This document shows positions 43,141 through 57,081 of a DNA stretch of 64,000 nt, in pieces. Below the pieces are notes generated by a model, which was not told where the DNA came from, ran no database searches, and worked only from the letters and a program-made list of their open reading frames with translations. The position numbers were made by a program, and so were the translations under genes. The stretch is from Pseudomonas putida (GTDB taxonomy: Bacteria; Pseudomonadota; Gammaproteobacteria; Pseudomonadales; Pseudomonadaceae), in NCBI RefSeq assembly GCF_026625125.1, contig NZ_CP113097.1, positions 5,797,052 through 5,861,051 on the forward strand, read 5' to 3'. Each line of letters starts with the position of its first letter. The stretch's first letter is position 1.

Positions 43141-44976
43141 TCATTCCACCGTCACCGACTTAGCCAGGTTACGCGGTTGGTCGACATCCGTACCCTTGAG
43201 CACCGCCACGTAATACGACAGCAACTGCAGCGGGATGGTGTACAGGATCGGTGCCAGTGCGTCAGCGATGTGCGGCACCTTGATCACATGAGTACCTTCG
43301 CCGTTGCTCATACCGGCGTGCTCATCGGCGAACACCACCAGCTCACCACCCCGGGCGCGGACTTCCTGCAGGTTCGATTTGAGTTTCTCCAGCAGCTCGT
43401 TGTTCGGCGCCACAGTCACCACCGGCATGTCGTTATCCACAAGCGCCAGCGGGCCATGCTTGAGCTCACCTGCCGGGTACGCTTCGGCGTGGATGTAGGA
43501 AATCTCTTTGAGCTTGAGCGCACCCTCCATCGCTACCGGGTACTGCGCACCTCGGCCCAGGAACAGCGTGTGGTGCTTGTCGGCGAACAGCTCGGCGATC
43601 TTTTCGACGGTGTGGTCCATGGCCAGGGCTTCGCCCAGGCGTGCCGGCAGGCGACGCAGCTCTTCGACCAGCTCCGCTTCCACACCAGCCTCGAGGGTGC
43701 CACGCACCTGGCCCAGGGCCAGGGTCAGCAGCATCAGCGATACCAGCTGGGTCGTGAACGCCTTGGTCGATGCCACGCCGATTTCCGGGCCGGCCAGTGT
43801 CAGCAGGGTCAGGTCGGATTCGCGTACCAGCGAGCTGATACCCACGTTGCAGATGGCCAGGCTGCCGAGGAAGCCCAGTTCCTTGGCATTACGCAGGGCC
43901 GCGAGGGTGTCGGCAGTTTCGCCAGATTGGGAAATCGAAACGAACAGGGTGTCCGGCTGGACCACCACCTTGCGGTAGCGGAACTCACTGGCGACTTCGA
44001 CCTGGCAAGGGATACCGGCCAGGCTTTCCAGCCAATAACGGGCAACCATACCGGCATGGTAGCTGGTACCACAGGCTACGATCTGCACGTTACGCACCTT
44101 GGCGAACAGCTCCGCGGCCTGTGGGCCAAAGGCCTGGACCAGCACATGGTCCTTGCCCAGGCGGCCTTCCAGCGTACGCTGAACCACGCTTGGCTGCTCG
44201 TGAATCTCCTTGAGCATGAAGTGGCGGTATGCGCCTTTGTCGGCGGCTTCGGCGCCTTCGTGATACTGCACGGTTTCGCGCTGTACCGCGTTGCCGGCCT
44301 GGTCCCAGACCTTCACCTGGTCACGGCGGATTTCGGCGATGTCGCCCTCTTCCAGGTACATGAAGCGGTCAGTGACCTGGCGCAGCGCCAACTGGTCGGA
44401 CGCCAGGAAATTCTCACCATGGCCGAGGCCTATTACCAAGGGGCTGCCACTGCGCGCAGCAACCAGGCGATCAGGTTGTTTCACGCTGATCAGTGCCAGG
44501 CCATAGGCCCCATGCAGGCGCTTGACCGCAGACTTCAGTGCGTCCGCCAGGTCCGGGATGGCCTTGAGGGTGTGGTGGATCAGGTGGACGATGACCTCGG
44601 TATCGGTTTGCGAATTGAACACATAACCCAGGCCTTTGAGCTCCTCGCGCAGCTCTTCATGGTTCTCGATGATACCGTTGTGTACCACCGCCACATCTTC
44701 ACCCGAGAAATGCGGGTGGGCATTGCCTTCGGTCGGTGCCCCGTGGGTGGCCCAACGGGTGTGTGCAATGCCCAACTGGCCGATCAACGGGTCGGCAGTG
44801 TTGGCAGCTTCCAGTTCAGCCACTTTGCCGATGCGGCGTCGGCGCTGCAGTTCACCCTGCTGGGTATAAACAGCAAGGCCAGCGCTATCGTACCCGCGGT
44901 ACTCAAGCCGCTTCAGGCCCTCGATGAGAATGGCGGTGATGTTGCGTTCGGCGACGGCGCCAACGATTCCACACAT
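43141..44976 (-). CDS. glmS: Glutamine-fructose-6-phosphate aminotransferase
   Basis: A 611-residue enzyme making glucosamine-6-phosphate, the first step towards UDP-GlcNAc for peptidoglycan and lipopolysaccharide. The mature N-terminus [12 protein letters not shown] carries the catalytic Cys; the glutaminase domain (1-240) is followed by two SIS domains with CGTSYHAG and [15 protein letters not shown]. It ends [13 protein letters not shown], the conserved segment whose DNA is the Tn7 TnsD binding site. Start at 44976 after AGGAG; the longer upstream frame is spurious. The DeoR-type gene ends two bases upstream. Confidence 0.97.
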   Translation of the reverse strand: MCGIVGAVAERNITAILIEGLKRLEYRGYDSAGLAVYTQQGELQRRRRIGKVAELEAANTADPLIGQLGIAHTRWATHGAPTEGNAHPHFSGEDVAVVHNGIIENHEELREELKGLGYVFNSQTDTEVIVHLIHHTLKAIPDLADALKSAVKRLHGAYGLALISVKQPDRLVAARSGSPLVIGLGHGENFLASDQLALRQVTDRFMYLEEGDIAEIRRDQVKVWDQAGNAVQRETVQYHEGAEAADKGAYRHFMLKEIHEQPSVVQRTLEGRLGKDHVLVQAFGPQAAELFAKVRNVQIVACGTSYHAGMVARYWLESLAGIPCQVEVASEFRYRKVVVQPDTLFVSISQSGETADTLAALRNAKELGFLGSLAICNVGISSLVRESDLTLLTLAGPEIGVASTKAFTTQLVSLMLLTLALGQVRGTLEAGVEAELVEELRRLPARLGEALAMDHTVEKIAELFADKHHTLFLGRGAQYPVAMEGALKLKEISYIHAEAYPAGELKHGPLALVDNDMPVVTVAPNNELLEKLKSNLQEVRARGGELVVFADEHAGMSNGEGTHVIKVPHIADALAPILYTIPLQLLSYYVAVLKGTDVDQPRNLAKSVTVE

Positions 44977-44978
44977 GA

Positions 44979-45755
44979 TTATTTCTCCTGGCTGATCGCG
45001 GCGCAGATCAGGTTGACGCCGCGGGCTTGAATCTGTTCGCGTGCCACAGCTGGCAGGCGTTCGTCTGTAATGAGGGTGCTGACACTGCCCCAAGGCAGTT
45101 CAAGATTAGGGATCTTGCGCCCGACCTTGTCCGATTCGACCATCACGATCACCTCGCGGGCCACCTCGGCCATGACTCGGCTCAGGCCCAGCAGTTCATT
45201 GAACGTCGTGGTACCGCGGTTGAGGTCGATGCCATCGGCGCCGATGAACAACTGGTCGAAATCGTATGAGCGCAGGACCTGCTCGGCGACCTGGCCCTGG
45301 AAAGACTCGGAATGCGGGTCCCAGGTGCCGCCGGTCATCAGCAGCACCGGTTCATGCTCAAGCTCGCTGATGGCGCGGGCCACGTTCAACGAGTTGGTCA
45401 TCACCACCAGGCCTGGCTGGCGACCGAGCTCCGGGATCATCGCGGCGGTGGTACTGCCACTGTCGATGATGATCCGAGCGTGTTCACGAATACGACCGAC
45501 AGCAGCGCGGGCGATGGCTTTCTTATAAGCCGACACCGGCTGCGCAGTTTCACCAAGCATTTCTTGCGGAACCGGTACCGCGCCGCCGTAGCGACGCAGC
45601 AGCAAGCCATTGGCCTCAAGGGCAGCGAGGTCCTTGCGAATAGTGACTTCCGAGGTTTCAAAGCGCTTGGCCAATGCATCCACACTAACCTCGCCTTGCT
45701 CACTGAGCATGGCCAGGATGTTGTGACGGCGCTGGGGGGTGTTTCGTTTCGACAT
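44979..45755 (-). CDS. DeoR-family transcriptional regulator
   Basis: A 258-residue regulator with an N-terminal helix-turn-helix ([39 protein letters not shown]) and a C-terminal DeoRC sugar-phosphate sensor domain ([50 protein letters not shown]). It lies directly upstream of glmS, with two bases between them, so it probably senses an amino-sugar phosphate and controls glmS and itself. Two palindromes just upstream are candidate operators. Confidence 0.9.
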   Translation of the reverse strand: MSKRNTPQRRHNILAMLSEQGEVSVDALAKRFETSEVTIRKDLAALEANGLLLRRYGGAVPVPQEMLGETAQPVSAYKKAIARAAVGRIREHARIIIDSGSTTAAMIPELGRQPGLVVMTNSLNVARAISELEHEPVLLMTGGTWDPHSESFQGQVAEQVLRSYDFDQLFIGADGIDLNRGTTTFNELLGLSRVMAEVAREVIVMVESDKVGRKIPNLELPWGSVSTLITDERLPAVAREQIQARGVNLICAAISQEK

Positions 45756-45766
45756 GGGCGCTTAAG

Positions 45767-45796
45767 TTTCGATTCGAAAGATAATGATTGCAATCA
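45767..45796. promoter_or_regulatory. Pair of palindromes upstream of the DeoR gene
   Basis: TTTCGA-T-TCGAAA (45767-45779) and TGATTGCAATCA (45785-45796) are both perfect palindromes 12-41 bases before the DeoR start. DeoR/GlpR-type regulators favour TTTCGnnTCGAAA-like sites. Probable autoregulatory operator. Confidence 0.5.
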
Positions 45797-45935
45797 AAAC
45801 CTATCGAAGATAATTCGTCAAGGCTGCCAATCCGAAAAAATACTGGCTTGTGGATAAATGATTGCGGCCTTGGTTGTCGAGCGCCGATCACCGCGCCCCG
45901 GCATGCCCCTCTGATGTCATTTATGCAGCCAAAAA

Positions 45936-45965
45936 AAAGCCGACTTATCCACATAAGTCGGCTTT
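45936..45965 (-). terminator. glmU terminator with a DnaA box in its loop
   Basis: Stem AAAGCCGACTTAT / ATAAGTCGGCTTT with loop CCAC, followed in the leftward direction by eight T residues; it lies 22 bases after the glmU stop. The loop and adjacent stem spell a perfect DnaA box, TTATCCACA (45945-45953). Confidence 0.85.
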
Positions 45966-45987
45966 CGATCAAAACAGCTGTGGATAA

Positions 45988-47355
45988 TCAGCTCTTCTTG
46001 ATCTTCTCCGGCCGCTTCCAGCCATCGATGTTGCGTTGACGCGCACGTCCCACGGCAAGTTGGCCAGCCTCGACGGTCTGGGTAATCGTCGAACCCGCCG
46101 CGGTCGTGGCCCCCGCCTTGATATCCACAGGCGCAACCAACGAGTTGTTCGAGCCGATGAATACATCCTCGCCCATCACGGTCTTGAACTTGTTGGCGCC
46201 ATCGTAGTTGCACGTGATGGTGCCGGCTCCGATATTGGTACGTGCACCGATCTCGGCATCACCCAGATAGCTCAAATGACCCGCCTTGGCGCCTTCACCC
46301 AGGTGGGCATTCTTAAGCTCGACAAAGTTACCCACATGGGCCTTGGCATCCAGCACGCTGCCTGGGCGCAGACGCGCGAACGGACCGGCATCGCTACCCT
46401 CGCCCATCACGGCGCCTTCGATATGGCTGTTGGCCTTGACCACCACGCCTTTGCGCAGGGTGCTGTCCTTGATCACGCAGTTAGGGCCAATCTGAACATC
46501 GTCCTCGATCACGACCTTGCCTTCGAGGATGACGTTGATGTCGATCAGCACATCGCGGCCAACGGTCACTTCACCACGCACGTCAAAGCGAGCCGGGTCA
46601 CGCAGGGTCACACCCTGGGCCATCAGTCGACGGCCTTCGCGCAATTGATAGTGACGCTCGAGTTCGGACAGCTGGCGCCGGTCGTTGGCACCTTGCACTT
46701 CCATGGGGTCGTGCGGTTGCTCGGTAGCCACCACGAGGCCATCAGCGACCGCCATGGCGATGACGTCGGTCAGGTAGTATTCGCCTTGGGCGTTGTTGTT
46801 CGACAACCGTCCCATCCAGTCGGCAAGACGAGCGGCTGGCAGGGCCAGAATACCGGTATTGCCTTCTTTGATCGCTTTCTGCGCATCGCTGGCGTCCTTG
46901 TGCTCGACGATCGCAGTCACCTTGCCTTGGGCATCACGCACAATGCGCCCGTAACCGGTCGGGTCTTGCAAGTTAACGGTGAGCAAGCCCAGCTGCTGGT
47001 CTGTGGCCTTGGCCAGCAGGCGTTGCAGGGTTTCCACTTCAATCAGCGGTACGTCCCCATACAACACCAGTACCGTGTCGGCTGTGATCGCCGGCAGGGC
47101 TTGGGCAACGGCATGCCCGGTACCCAGTTGCTTGTCCTGCATAACGAAATTCAGATCGTCGGCTGCCAGGCGCTCACGCACCTGCTCCGCACCATGGCCA
47201 ATCACTACGTGAATGCCTTGAGGCTCAAGCTGCCGTGCGCTGTGGATAACATGACCGAGCATGGAGTTGCCGGCCACCGGATGCAGCACCTTGGGCAGCG
47301 CCGAGCGCATGCGGGTACCTTGGCCGGCGGCGAGAATAACGATATCGAGTGACAT
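45988..47355 (-). CDS. glmU: Bifunctional N-acetylglucosamine-1-phosphate uridyltransferase / glucosamine-1-phosphate acetyltransferase
   Basis: A 455-residue enzyme that acetylates glucosamine-1-phosphate and attaches UMP to give UDP-GlcNAc. The N-terminal pyrophosphorylase domain has [20 protein letters not shown] and LYGDVPLIE; the C-terminal left-handed beta-helix with hexapeptide repeats ([30 protein letters not shown]) carries acetyltransferase activity. It acts two steps after GlmS. It lies between atpC and the DeoR gene, all leftward, with its own terminator. Confidence 0.97.
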   Translation of the reverse strand: MSLDIVILAAGQGTRMRSALPKVLHPVAGNSMLGHVIHSARQLEPQGIHVVIGHGAEQVRERLAADDLNFVMQDKQLGTGHAVAQALPAITADTVLVLYGDVPLIEVETLQRLLAKATDQQLGLLTVNLQDPTGYGRIVRDAQGKVTAIVEHKDASDAQKAIKEGNTGILALPAARLADWMGRLSNNNAQGEYYLTDVIAMAVADGLVVATEQPHDPMEVQGANDRRQLSELERHYQLREGRRLMAQGVTLRDPARFDVRGEVTVGRDVLIDINVILEGKVVIEDDVQIGPNCVIKDSTLRKGVVVKANSHIEGAVMGEGSDAGPFARLRPGSVLDAKAHVGNFVELKNAHLGEGAKAGHLSYLGDAEIGARTNIGAGTITCNYDGANKFKTVMGEDVFIGSNNSLVAPVDIKAGATTAAGSTITQTVEAGQLAVGRARQRNIDGWKRPEKIKKS

Positions 47356-47416
47356 TGACTGGCTACCAATCCTGGGCGGTCAGAAAAATGACCGAGAGGG
47401 GAATTCGGAAAAAGAA

Positions 47417-47441
47417 AAAGGGTAGCCGAGGCTACCCTTTT
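47417..47441 (-). terminator. Terminator of the atp operon
   Basis: AAAAGGGTAGCC-GAG-GGCTACCCTTTT-type hairpin followed leftward by a T-rich run, 36 bases after the atpC stop. It separates the atp operon from glmU. Confidence 0.85.
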
Positions 47442-47476
47442 ACTCAATCGCAACAGCAGTGATCAGCCGGGGCCGA

Positions 47477-47896
47477 TTACTTGCCTTTGCGCATTTGCTG
47501 GACGGTACGCAGCTGAGCTGCGGCCTCGGCCAGACGTGCGGCGGCGGCGCCGTAATCGAAGTCCGCGCCTTTCAGACTCAGGGCATTCTCGGCAGCCTTG
47601 AGGGCTTCCTGTGCCTGAGCTTCATCCAGGTCTGTAGCACGTTGCACGGTATCGGCAAGCACCTTGACCATGTTCGGCTGAACCTCGAGGAAACCACCAG
47701 AGATGTAATACACCTCTTGGGCGCCACCCTGCTTGGTCAGCGTGATCGGACCTGGCTTCAGATTGGTGATCAGCGGCGCGTGGCCTGGAGCGATACCAAG
47801 ATCACCCAGGTTACCGTGCGCAACCACCATCTCGACCAGACCGGAGAAAATCTCTCCTTCCGCGCTGACGATATCGCAATGGACTGTCATAGCCAT
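47477..47896 (-). CDS. atpC: ATP synthase epsilon subunit
   Basis: A 139-residue subunit of the F1 central stalk that couples rotation and inhibits ATP hydrolysis. It has the N-terminal beta-sandwich ([34 protein letters not shown]) and the C-terminal helical hairpin ([16 protein letters not shown]). Last gene of the atp operon. Confidence 0.96.
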   Translation of the reverse strand: MAMTVHCDIVSAEGEIFSGLVEMVVAHGNLGDLGIAPGHAPLITNLKPGPITLTKQGGAQEVYYISGGFLEVQPNMVKVLADTVQRATDLDEAQAQEALKAAENALSLKGADFDYGAAAARLAEAAAQLRTVQQMRKGK

Positions 47897-47940
47897 CTGC
47901 TTGCCTCAACCTGATTAGCGCCCCTCTCGGGGCGCCGGGA

Positions 47941-49344
<1,404 letters not shown>

Positions 49345-50205
49345 TTAAACCGCGGCAGCGCCGCCGACGATTTCCGAGATCTCCTGGGTGATCGCAGCCT
49401 GACGCGCCTTGTTGTAGATCAGCTGGAGTTCGCTGATCAGGTCACCGGCGTTGTCTGTGGCGTTCTTCATGGCGATCATCCGGGCTGCTTGTTCAGCAGC
49501 GTTGTTCTCGACCACCGCCTGGTACACCTGCGACTCCACGTAACGCACCATCAAGCCGTCCAGCAGCTCTTTGGCGTCGGGTTCGTACAGGTAATCCCAG
49601 TGGTGCTTGAGTTCCTGATCCGGGGTTGCCACCAACGGTACCAACTGCTCGACCGTCGGAGTTTGGGTCATGGTATTGACGAACTTGTTCGACACCACGG
49701 AGAGGCGATCGATACGGCCGTCCAGGTAGGCGTCCAGCATCACTTTGACGGAGCCGATCAGATCATTGATCGATGGCTCTTCGCCCAGGTGGCTGATCGC
49801 TGCTACGACGTTGCCGCCAAAGATGCGGAAGAAAGTCGCACCTTTGCTACCGATCACGCACAGGTCGATTTCCACGCCCTGTTCGCGGTTGACGTTCATG
49901 TCCTTGACCAAGGCCTTGAACAGGTTGGTGTTCAAGCCACCGCACAGACCACGGTCACTGCTCACCACGATATAACCGGCACGCTTTACAGGGCGCTCGA
50001 TCATGAAGGGGTGGCGGTACTCCGGGTTGGCGTTGGCCAGATGACCGATCACCTGGCGGATACGCTCCGCATAAGGACGGCTAGCAGCCATGCGCATTTG
50101 AGCCTTGCGCATTTTGCTGACCGCCACTTTTTCCATGGCGCTGGTAATCTTTTGCGTGCTTTTGATGCTCGCAATCTTACTGCGAATCTCTTTTGCGCCT
50201 GCCAT
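49345..50205 (-). CDS. atpG: ATP synthase gamma subunit
   Basis: A 286-residue rotor shaft subunit. The N-terminal helix [20 protein letters not shown] and the C-terminal helix [21 protein letters not shown] form the coiled coil inside the alpha3beta3 ring; [10 protein letters not shown] is conserved. Between atpA and atpD as usual. Confidence 0.96.
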   Translation of the reverse strand: MAGAKEIRSKIASIKSTQKITSAMEKVAVSKMRKAQMRMAASRPYAERIRQVIGHLANANPEYRHPFMIERPVKRAGYIVVSSDRGLCGGLNTNLFKALVKDMNVNREQGVEIDLCVIGSKGATFFRIFGGNVVAAISHLGEEPSINDLIGSVKVMLDAYLDGRIDRLSVVSNKFVNTMTQTPTVEQLVPLVATPDQELKHHWDYLYEPDAKELLDGLMVRYVESQVYQAVVENNAAEQAARMIAMKNATDNAGDLISELQLIYNKARQAAITQEISEIVGGAAAV

Positions 50206-50253
50206 GTATCACCTATCAGGTTAGCAAGCGGGGGCCAAAGCCCCCGCCGCGGC

Positions 50254-51798
50254 TTACCAGGTTTGGGTGGCCTTGAACTTCTCGATACCGGCTTTGATAC
50301 CAGCGTCGATTTCGTCGTTGAAGTCACCCTTCACATTGATCTTGGCCATCAGTTCGGCGTGATCACGGTTGAAGTAGGCAATCAGCGCTTGTTCGAAGCT
50401 ACCGATCTTGGCGATTTCAACGTCGGTCAGGAACCCACGCTCAGCGGCATACAGCGACAGCGCCATGTCCGCGATGGACATCGGAGCGTATTGCTTCTGC
50501 TTCATCAGCTCGGTAACACGTTGACCGTGCTCGAGCTGCTTACGGGTGGCTTCGTCCAGGTCAGAAGCGAACTGGGCGAATGCCGCCAGTTCACGGTACT
50601 GAGCCAGAGCGGTACGGATACCACCGGAGAGCTTCTTGATGATCTTGGTCTGAGCGGCACCACCTACGCGGGATACCGAAACACCGGCGTTCACTGCAGG
50701 GCGGATGCCCGAGTTGAACATGGCCGATTCCAGGAAGATCTGACCGTCGGTGATGGAAATCACGTTGGTCGGAACGAACGCGGAAACGTCGCCAGCCTGG
50801 GTTTCGATGATCGGCAGCGCGGTCAGGGAACCGGTTTTGCCAGTTACAGCACCGTTGGTGAACTTCTCGACGTACTCTTCCGAAACGCGCGATGCACGCT
50901 CCAGCAGACGGGAGTGGAGATAGAACACGTCGCCTGGGTACGCTTCACGTCCTGGTGGACGGCGCAGCAGCAGGGAGATCTGACGGTAGGCAACAGCCTG
51001 CTTGGACAGGTCATCGTAAACGATCAGTGCGTCTTCGCCGCGGTCACGGAAGAACTCGCCCATGGTGCAACCGGCGTATGGCGCCAGGAATTGCAGTGCG
51101 GCGGATTCCGAAGCACTGGCAACCACCACGATGGTGTTGGCCAGGGCGCCGTTTTCTTCCAGCTTGCGAACGATGTTGGCAACGGTGGAACGCTTCTGGC
51201 CGACAGCAACATAAACGCAGAAAATACCGGAGTCTTTCTGGTTGATGATGGCATCGATGGCCATGGCGGTCTTACCGATCTGACGGTCACCGATGATCAG
51301 CTCACGCTGGCCACGGCCGACCGGGATCATGGCGTCGACGGACTTGTAGCCAGTCTGTACAGGCTGGTCTACCGACTTACGCCAGATCACGCCTGGAGCC
51401 ACTTTCTCGACCGCGTCGGTCTCGGTGTTGCCCAGAGGACCTTTGCCGTCGATCGGGTTGCCCAGTGCGTCGACGACGCGACCCAGCAGTTCCTTACCAA
51501 CCGGAACTTCCAGGATGCGGCCGGTGCACTTGGCGCTCATGCCTTCGGCGAGGGTGTCATAGGCACCCAGGACCACTGCACCTACGGAGTCTTGCTCCAG
51601 GTTCAGGGCCATACCGTAGACGCCGCCAGGGAACTCGATCATTTCGCCGTACATGACGTCGGCCAGACCGTGGATCCGCACGATACCGTCGGAAACCGAA
51701 ACGACGGTACCTTCGTTACGGGCTTGGGAGCTCACATCGAGGTTGTCGATGCGGCCCTTGATGATTTCACTAATTTCGGAAGGATTGAGTTGCTGCAT
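50254..51798 (-). CDS. atpA: ATP synthase alpha subunit
   Basis: A 514-residue non-catalytic nucleotide-binding subunit of F1. Walker [14 protein letters not shown], the signature [14 protein letters not shown] and the conserved N-terminus [17 protein letters not shown] are seen. It forms the hexamer with AtpD. Confidence 0.97.
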   Translation of the reverse strand: MQQLNPSEISEIIKGRIDNLDVSSQARNEGTVVSVSDGIVRIHGLADVMYGEMIEFPGGVYGMALNLEQDSVGAVVLGAYDTLAEGMSAKCTGRILEVPVGKELLGRVVDALGNPIDGKGPLGNTETDAVEKVAPGVIWRKSVDQPVQTGYKSVDAMIPVGRGQRELIIGDRQIGKTAMAIDAIINQKDSGIFCVYVAVGQKRSTVANIVRKLEENGALANTIVVVASASESAALQFLAPYAGCTMGEFFRDRGEDALIVYDDLSKQAVAYRQISLLLRRPPGREAYPGDVFYLHSRLLERASRVSEEYVEKFTNGAVTGKTGSLTALPIIETQAGDVSAFVPTNVISITDGQIFLESAMFNSGIRPAVNAGVSVSRVGGAAQTKIIKKLSGGIRTALAQYRELAAFAQFASDLDEATRKQLEHGQRVTELMKQKQYAPMSIADMALSLYAAERGFLTDVEIAKIGSFEQALIAYFNRDHAELMAKINVKGDFNDEIDAGIKAGIEKFKATQTW

Positions 51799-51819
51799 TG
51801 CTCTGCTGCCCCTTCAAAC

Positions 51820-52356
51820 TCAAGATTTCAAGGCTTCGGCCAGTTTCGCGATTTTGCCGCGAACAGAGCCATCGATTACCAGGTCACCAGCGCGGATGAC
51901 GACGCCACCAATCAGGCTGGCATCCTCCGACGCGTGCAGGCGCACTTCCTGGCCTAACCGTGCACTGAGAACCTTGGCGAGTTTGTCTTGCTGTTCTTGG
52001 TTCAACGCAAAAGCACTGGTGACTTCCACGTCCACGGATTTCTCTTGCTCGGCCTTGTACAGGTCGAACAGAGCTGCAATCTCCGGCAGAAGCAGGAGAC
52101 GGTCGTTTTCCGCGGCAACACGAATGAAATTCTGTGCCTGTGCATTGAACTTGTCACCGCACACGTCAATGAACGTGGCGGCCTTTTCTGCGCTCGTCAG
52201 TCGCGGGGCCTTGAGCAGGCGCTGCATGGTGTCGTCTTGCGACACCGCAGCAGCCAGGCCGAGCATGGCTGACCAATTGGCCAGTTGCTGATGGGCCTGG
52301 GCATGCTCGAAGGCAGCCTTAGCGTAAGGTCGGGCCAACGTGGTCAGTTCTGCCAT
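51820..52356 (-). CDS. atpH: ATP synthase delta subunit
   Basis: A 178-residue subunit that joins F1 to the peripheral stalk. It starts [19 protein letters not shown] and ends with the conserved [25 protein letters not shown] segment (here [13 protein letters not shown]). Tightly spaced between atpF and atpA. Confidence 0.96.
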   Translation of the reverse strand: MAELTTLARPYAKAAFEHAQAHQQLANWSAMLGLAAAVSQDDTMQRLLKAPRLTSAEKAATFIDVCGDKFNAQAQNFIRVAAENDRLLLLPEIAALFDLYKAEQEKSVDVEVTSAFALNQEQQDKLAKVLSARLGQEVRLHASEDASLIGGVVIRAGDLVIDGSVRGKIAKLAEALKS

Positions 52357-52368
52357 GATCGCCCTCGC

Positions 52369-52839
52369 TTAAATTTCAGCGGCCAGTTTGTTAACCAGCT
52401 CCGCATGCGCGTTTTGATCGATTGTGGCGCCAAGGATCTTTTCAGCACCGCCAACGGCCAGGGCACCCACTTGGGCACGCAGGGCGTCTTTGGCACTGTT
52501 CAGTTCCTGCTCGATCTCGGCCAGAGCCTGAGCCTTCACACGGTCAGCTTCGACGCGGGCCTGGTCACGGGCTTCCTCGACAAGCTGAGCAGCGCGTTTC
52601 TTGCTTTGCTCAATGATTTCGGCTGCCTGTGCTTTAGCTTCACGCAGTTGCTGACCCGCTTTCTCTTGGGCCAGCTCCAGGTCGCGAGCTGCGCGGTTGG
52701 CAGCGTCCAAGCCGTCGGCAATCTTCTTTTGACGCTCTTGCAGAGCAGTGATGACCGGAGGCCATACATACTTCATGCAGAAGAGTACAAAAATCAGGAA
52801 AGCAACGGATTGGCCAATCAGGGTTGCATTAATGTTCAC
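52369..52839 (-). CDS. atpF: ATP synthase subunit b
   Basis: A 156-residue peripheral-stalk subunit. One N-terminal membrane helix ([20 protein letters not shown]) is followed by a long charged coiled coil ([20 protein letters not shown]). Twelve bases separate it from atpH. Confidence 0.96.
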   Translation of the reverse strand: MNINATLIGQSVAFLIFVLFCMKYVWPPVITALQERQKKIADGLDAANRAARDLELAQEKAGQQLREAKAQAAEIIEQSKKRAAQLVEEARDQARVEADRVKAQALAEIEQELNSAKDALRAQVGALAVGGAEKILGATIDQNAHAELVNKLAAEI

Positions 52840-52895
52840 GCCAACACCTCGCTCGGTCTTAATTCATACAGCCATCAACTCGTGAATACGAGTGA

Positions 52896-53168
<273 letters not shown>

Positions 53169-53296
53169 TTACGTCGTATTGGTTAGGTTTTTAGTTTGAA
53201 GCGGTAAAACAAATCGTTTGGAACAGCTGCCCTTGCGGACTTTTAAAGCCCTCCCCCCAAACGAGCGGGGAAGGCTATCAGACACGCCAGGCGGTC

Positions 53297-54590
<1,294 letters not shown>

Positions 54591-54738
54591 CACAACTGCT
54601 CCTCGAAGTCGACCAACAAGTCAGTAACGACTTGGCATAAATTGTGCCGACAAAATGCGCGCAGAGTATAGGGGTGGATTAACCCCTATTCAACTCTTGG
54701 GTAGTGATTTCCGACTGCGCGCTACAACTGGAATTGTT

Positions 54739-55611
54739 TCAGCGGATGTGAGCAAGGACGCCCTGCAACTCGTCAAGCGAGTTATAGCGAATAACCAACT
54801 GGCCTTTTCCCTTGTTTCCGTGACGAATCTGCACCGGGGAGCCCAGGCGCTCTGCAAGCCGCTGTTCAAGGCGCTCGATATCCGGATCAGGTTTGCTCGG
54901 CTCTAACGGGTCAGGTTTGCCGTTGAGCCACTGGCGCACCAGTGCCTCAGTTTGGCGCACAGTGAGCCCGCGTGCGACAACATGACGCGCCCCCTCTTCC
55001 TGGCGATCTTGCTCAAGACCGAGCAGCGCACGTGCGTGCCCCATCTCCAGATCACCATGGGCAAGCATGGTCTTGATCGCTTCAGGCAGCGAGATCAGGC
55101 GCAGCAGGTTGGCCACGGTCACCCGCGACTTGCCGACGGCATCGGCCACCTGCTGCTGGGTCAGCTCGAACTCCTGTTGCAGGCGTTGCAGGGCCAGGGC
55201 CTCTTCCAACGGGTTGAGGTCCTCTCGCTGGATGTTCTCGATGAGGGCCATGGCGATGGCAGCTTCATCAGGCACTTCGCGCACCATCGCCGGGATGGTG
55301 TCCAGGCCGACCTGCTGCGTGGCACGCCAGCGGCGCTCACCCGCGATGATCTCGTAGCGGTTGCCCTCGATCGGGCGCACCACGATGGGCTGCATCACGC
55401 CGTGCGTGCGAATCGAGTGCGCCAGTTCTTCCAGCGCCTGCGGATCCATGTCACGACGCGGCTGGTATTTACCGCGCTGGATCAACTCGACCGGCAGGTG
55501 TTGCAGTTCTTTCTGGTCGATCTTGACAGCCTGCTCTTCGAGCGCGCTGACGGAAGGACCACTGAGCAGTGCATCCAACCCACGTCCGAGACCTCGTTTC
55601 TTAACGGCCAT
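54739..55611 (-). CDS. parB: Chromosome partitioning protein ParB
   Basis: A 290-residue centromere-binding CTP hydrolase that spreads from parS. The N-terminal domain has PRRDMDPQALEELAHSIRTHG (ParB/Srx fold) and the CTP motif GERRWRA; the central helix-turn-helix is LTQQQVADAVGKSRVTVANLLRL; the C-terminus dimerises. It lies nine bases after parA. A parS-like site occurs at 2214-2229. Confidence 0.97.
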   Translation of the reverse strand: MAVKKRGLGRGLDALLSGPSVSALEEQAVKIDQKELQHLPVELIQRGKYQPRRDMDPQALEELAHSIRTHGVMQPIVVRPIEGNRYEIIAGERRWRATQQVGLDTIPAMVREVPDEAAIAMALIENIQREDLNPLEEALALQRLQQEFELTQQQVADAVGKSRVTVANLLRLISLPEAIKTMLAHGDLEMGHARALLGLEQDRQEEGARHVVARGLTVRQTEALVRQWLNGKPDPLEPSKPDPDIERLEQRLAERLGSPVQIRHGNKGKGQLVIRYNSLDELQGVLAHIR

Positions 55612-55620
55612 GCGGATTCC

Positions 55621-56412
55621 TTAAGTTGTTTGTGCAGTGCGTGATTGACGGCGTTGACGGCGAACCAGTTCACCGGCCAGGGCCAGATAGGCCAGTGCGC
55701 CACGCGATTGCTTGTCGTAGGCCAGCGCCGGCATGCCAAAACTCGGTGCCTCGGCCAAGCGGATGTTGCGCGGAATGACGGTATCGTAGAGCTGCTCGCC
55801 GAAGTGCTCCTTGAGCTGCGCCGATACATCGTTGTTCAGGCTCAGACGCGGGTCGTACATGGTACGCAGCAACCCTTCGATCTTCAGCTCGGGGTTCAGA
55901 CGGGCAGCGATACGCTTGATGTTATCCACAAGATCGCTGAGGCCTTCCAGTGCGTAATACTCACACTGCATGGGGATGATCACGCCATCGGAGGCGACCA
56001 AGGCATTGAGCGTCAGCATCGACAGCGACGGGGGGCAATCGATGAGGATGAAGTCGTAATTCTCGCGGATCGGCGCCAAGGCATTGCGCAGGCGGCTCTC
56101 CTTGACCTGCATTTCCAGCAGCACCACTTCCGCGGCAGTCAGGTCGCGGTTGGCCGGCAGCAATTGGAAGCCACCATGCTCGGAGTAGTGCATGGCCTGG
56201 GCAAGGTCGCATTCCCCGATCAGCAGGTCGTAGACCGAGTGTTCGAGTTCGTGTTTGTCCACACCGCTGCCCATGGTGGCGTTGCCCTGCGGATCGAGGT
56301 CGATCAGCAGCACACGACGCTTGGTCGCAGCCAGCGATGCGGCGAGATTGATACAGGTGGTGGTTTTACCCACTCCACCTTTCTGGTTCGCGATTGCGAA
56401 TACCTTAGCCAT
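55621..56412 (-). CDS. parA: Chromosome partitioning ATPase ParA
   Basis: A 263-residue deviant-Walker ATPase that moves ParB-parS complexes. It has NQKGGVGKTTTCINLAASLA (Walker A), VLLIDLDPQGNATMG (A') and DFILIDCPPSLSMLTLNAL (Walker B). It follows rsmG in the leftward mnmG-rsmG-parA-parB run. Confidence 0.97.
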   Translation of the reverse strand: MAKVFAIANQKGGVGKTTTCINLAASLAATKRRVLLIDLDPQGNATMGSGVDKHELEHSVYDLLIGECDLAQAMHYSEHGGFQLLPANRDLTAAEVVLLEMQVKESRLRNALAPIRENYDFILIDCPPSLSMLTLNALVASDGVIIPMQCEYYALEGLSDLVDNIKRIAARLNPELKIEGLLRTMYDPRLSLNNDVSAQLKEHFGEQLYDTVIPRNIRLAEAPSFGMPALAYDKQSRGALAYLALAGELVRRQRRQSRTAQTT

Positions 56413-56430
56413 TGTTGCGTGTGTTCCCAG

Positions 56431-57081
56431 TCATGCCTTGCGGCGCAGTATCAGCAGATGGCGCTGGCCCTGGCAACCTGGAACGGTCAGGGCCTGCTCG
56501 CTTTCCACTGTGAAGTCTGCGGGCAATGCTACCAGTTCATCGGCAGGATGCAGCCCCTTCATTGCAAGCCATTGCGTCCCGGTGTCGCCCAAGTGGCGGG
56601 TCCAGTTGGTGAAGTTCTCCATGCTGCTGAAGGCGCGAGAGATGATACCGCTGAACGGCTGTGCTGGCTGGAAGGCCTCGACCCGGCTGTGGATAACCGT
56701 CAGGTTGTCCAGTTTCAGCTCCATCTTCACCTGGGTGAGGAAGCGGGTTTTCTTGCCATTGGCGTCCAGCACCGTTACGCGTTTGTGCGGATGCAGGATA
56801 GCCAATGGAATCCCTGGCATGCCACCGCCGCTGCCGACATCAAGCCAGGTATCGCGACCGCTGTGGATAAAACCCATGACGCTGAGGCTGTCCAGCAGAT
56901 GCCGCGAAACCATCTCGTCCGGGTCGCGCACGGCGGTCAGGTTGTAGGCCTTGTTCCATTTGATCAACAGGGCCAGGTAGCCAAGCAGCCGTTCGTGCTG
57001 CTCGGCGCTCAGCTCGACACCAAGCTGGCGTGCACCTGTGGACAACTCTTCAGCGTGTTGCGGGGTGACCAGGGAACTCAA
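56431..57081 (-). CDS. rsmG: 16S rRNA m7G527 methyltransferase
   Basis: A 216-residue SAM-dependent methyltransferase (GidB) that modifies G527 of 16S rRNA. The SAM motif is [17 protein letters not shown], preceded by the family mark [23 protein letters not shown]. Its ATG overlaps the mnmG stop by four bases. Confidence 0.96.
   Translation of the reverse strand: MSSLVTPQHAEELSTGARQLGVELSAEQHERLLGYLALLIKWNKAYNLTAVRDPDEMVSRHLLDSLSVMGFIHSGRDTWLDVGSGGGMPGIPLAILHPHKRVTVLDANGKKTRFLTQVKMELKLDNLTVIHSRVEAFQPAQPFSGIISRAFSSMENFTNWTRHLGDTGTQWLAMKGLHPADELVALPADFTVESEQALTVPGCQGQRHLLILRRKA

Noticed and set aside
43177..45030. Long rightward open frame opposite glmS
   Set aside because: It lies antisense to the unmistakable glmS gene and has no domain character; long antisense frames are common in high-GC DNA.
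49489..51957. Rightward open frame of over 800 codons opposite atpG and atpA
   Set aside because: Antisense shadow of two conserved ATP synthase genes; composition is that of reversed coding DNA.
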